Assembly: GCA_019746355.1 (NCBI GenBank)
Contig: JAIESC010000027.1
Span: 1-30,858, forward strand
Source of the DNA: Xanthobacteraceae bacterium
GTDB taxonomy: Bacteria > Pseudomonadota > Alphaproteobacteria > Rhizobiales > Xanthobacteraceae
Reading direction: 5' to 3'
DNA length: 30,858 nucleotides
The notes under the pieces are model-generated. The model was not told where the DNA came from and ran no database searches. It was given only the letters and a program-made list of their open reading frames with translations. A program made the position numbers and the translations under genes. Each line of letters opens with the position of its first letter. The first letter of the stretch is position 1. Positions 29,800-30,858 of the stretch are shown piece by piece.

Positions 29800-30858
29800 C
29801 TACGCGGCGAGCTCGCGCATGATCCTGTAAAGCGCTTCCTGCCCCTCGAAGCCGATGCCGGGACGATCAGGCAGTTTCAGATAGCCGTTCTCCAGCTTCG
29901 CATCGTCGGCGAAGCCTGCGAACGGGCCGAACACGCCGGGGTAGGATTCAGCGCCACCCAGTCCGAAGCCGCCGGCGATGTGCAGCGACATCTGGTTGCC
30001 GCCGTGCGGGAACAGGCCGGAGCGCGGCCAGCCGTGACGGTCGAGCATCTGCAGCGTGCGGGCGTATTGCACGATGCCATAGGCCTGCGGCGGGTCCACC
30101 TGGATCACATCGCCGCGCCTGGCCTTCAGTCCGCCGAACCGGACCAGGTTCTCCACGTCCTGGGTCGAGAACAGGTTCTCGCCGGTGGACAGCGCGCCGT
30201 CATAGGCTTCGGAAACGTCCGCGAGCGTCGCGTAGTCGAGCGGGTCGCACGGCTCCTCGAACCAGCGCAGCTTGTAGGGCGACAGCGCCCTGGCGTAGGT
30301 CAGCGCCTCGTCGCGGTTGAACTTGCAGTTGGCGTCGACCGCGAGCTCGCCGCGGTTGCCGACCACGGTCTGCACCGCCTCGACCCGGGCGCAGTCCTCG
30401 GCCACCGTCATGCCGCCGACCTTTATCTTCACCATGGTGTAGCCGGCATCGAGATGGCGGCGCATCTCGTCCTGCAAGTCTCCGGTGGTCTTGCCCGGCG
30501 CGTACCAGCCGCCGCCGACATAGCAGAACACCTTGTCCATCACCTTGCCGCCGTTGAAGCGCTCGGCGAGAACACGATGCAGCGGCTTGCCTTCGATCTT
30601 GGCCACGGCGTCCCAGACCGCGACCTCGATGGTGCCGATGCCGACCGAGCGCTCGCTGTGGCCGCCGGCCTTTTCGTTGCGCATCGTCACCGCGAGGATT
30701 TTCGCCGGATCGAGATTGTCACCGGCCTCGTTCAGCAGAGACTTCGGGTCGGCCTTGAGGATGCGCGGGATGAACCGGGCGCGCATCTGCGCGCCGCAGG
30801 CGTAGCGCCCGGTGGAGTTGAAGGCGAAGCCCGCGACGGGCTTTCCGTCACGGATGAC
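29800..30858 (-). CDS. Enolase-superfamily dehydratase, D-tartrate dehydratase-like, 5' end outside the window
   Basis: The visible 352 residues run to the window edge in an open frame (VIRDGKPVAGFAFNSTGRYACGAQ precedes the first internal Met), so the N-terminus is missing. Catalytic segments of the mandelate racemase/muconate lactonising group are present: KIKVGG (KxK base), VDANCKF, EEPCDP and GENLFS (three metal ligands), and FPHGGNQMSLHIAGGFGLGG (His base). Segments such as ILKADPKSLLNEAGDNLDP, GTIEVAVWDAVAKI and MPD-like LPDRPGIGFEG recall D(-)-tartrate dehydratase of Bradyrhizobium from memory. The reaction would be loss of water from a 2,3-dihydroxy acid to give a 2-oxo acid. It leads into the lyase and ABC transporter genes. 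Confidence 0.85.
   Translation of the reverse strand, partial: VIRDGKPVAGFAFNSTGRYACGAQMRARFIPRILKADPKSLLNEAGDNLDPAKILAVTMRNEKAGGHSERSVGIGTIEVAVWDAVAKIEGKPLHRVLAERFNGGKVMDKVFCYVGGGWYAPGKTTGDLQDEMRRHLDAGYTMVKIKVGGMTVAEDCARVEAVQTVVGNRGELAVDANCKFNRDEALTYARALSPYKLRWFEEPCDPLDYATLADVSEAYDGALSTGENLFSTQDVENLVRFGGLKARRGDVIQVDPPQAYGIVQYARTLQMLDRHGWPRSGLFPHGGNQMSLHIAGGFGLGGAESYPGVFGPFAGFADDAKLENGYLKLPDRPGIGFEGQEALYRIMRELAA

Overview
The window is GC-rich alphaproteobacterial DNA, most like the Bradyrhizobium/Rhodopseudomonas/Pseudolabrys part of Hyphomicrobiales. The signs are TctC/Bug-type binding proteins, two SsuABC/TauABC-type ABC transporters, long coding-free antisense reading frames from high GC, a CGTCATTCCGG-type palindromic intergenic repeat, and two sites matching the promoter motif recalled for the Caulobacter ECF sigma factor SigF (GTAACC-N16-CGAA). 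No phage, integrase, transposase, CRISPR array, tRNA or rRNA gene was seen.

Region 1 (1-9.2 kb, mainly + strand) is a copper and envelope-stress block. It holds the tail of a cupredoxin, a CusF-like chaperone, a GNAT acetyltransferase, a small Cys/Met/His-rich exported protein, a YtkA/FixH-like protein, and CusB-CusA joined by ATGA overlaps. No outer-membrane factor (CusC) is visible. After cusA lie a decayed ECF sigma-factor fragment and two small exported proteins, each behind an exact GTAACC-N16-CGAA site. A Spy/CpxP-like metal-resistance protein follows on the - strand, diverging from a class A PAP2 phosphatase with a non-standard catalytic motif.

Region 2 (9.4-13.8 kb, + strand) is a four-gene operon: a ThDP-dependent enzyme of the acetolactate synthase family, an ABC ATPase and two permeases, with no binding protein, closed by a strong convergent terminator. 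Region 3 (13.8-17.7 kb, - strand) has an L,D-transpeptidase, a possible RidA remnant, a PilZ protein, and a class II aldolase/DoxX pair.

Region 4 (17.8-24.9 kb, mostly - strand) is a catabolic cluster: D-2-hydroxyacid dehydrogenase, cupin, TctC-type binding protein, a creatinase-like M24 protein lacking metal ligands, an FAD dehydrogenase of the fumarate reductase/tricarballylate dehydrogenase type, and an LLM flavin monooxygenase. A second tctC gene on the + strand is cut short at a palindromic repeat, a relative of which lies in inverted orientation 5.7 kb away.

Region 5 (25.1-30.9 kb) begins with a small unknown gene and then an apparent - strand operon: an enolase-superfamily dehydratase resembling D-tartrate dehydratase (running off the right edge), a KRCGH-type isocitrate lyase/PEP mutase family lyase, an NMT1-like binding protein, an ATPase and two permeases. 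I infer uptake of an organic acid, dehydration, then C-C cleavage.

The best candidates for something undescribed are the two-promoter SigF-like mini-regulon beside its decayed sigma gene, and the region 4 cluster built round the metal-less M24 protein. All family calls are from reading the sequence; no search was run.
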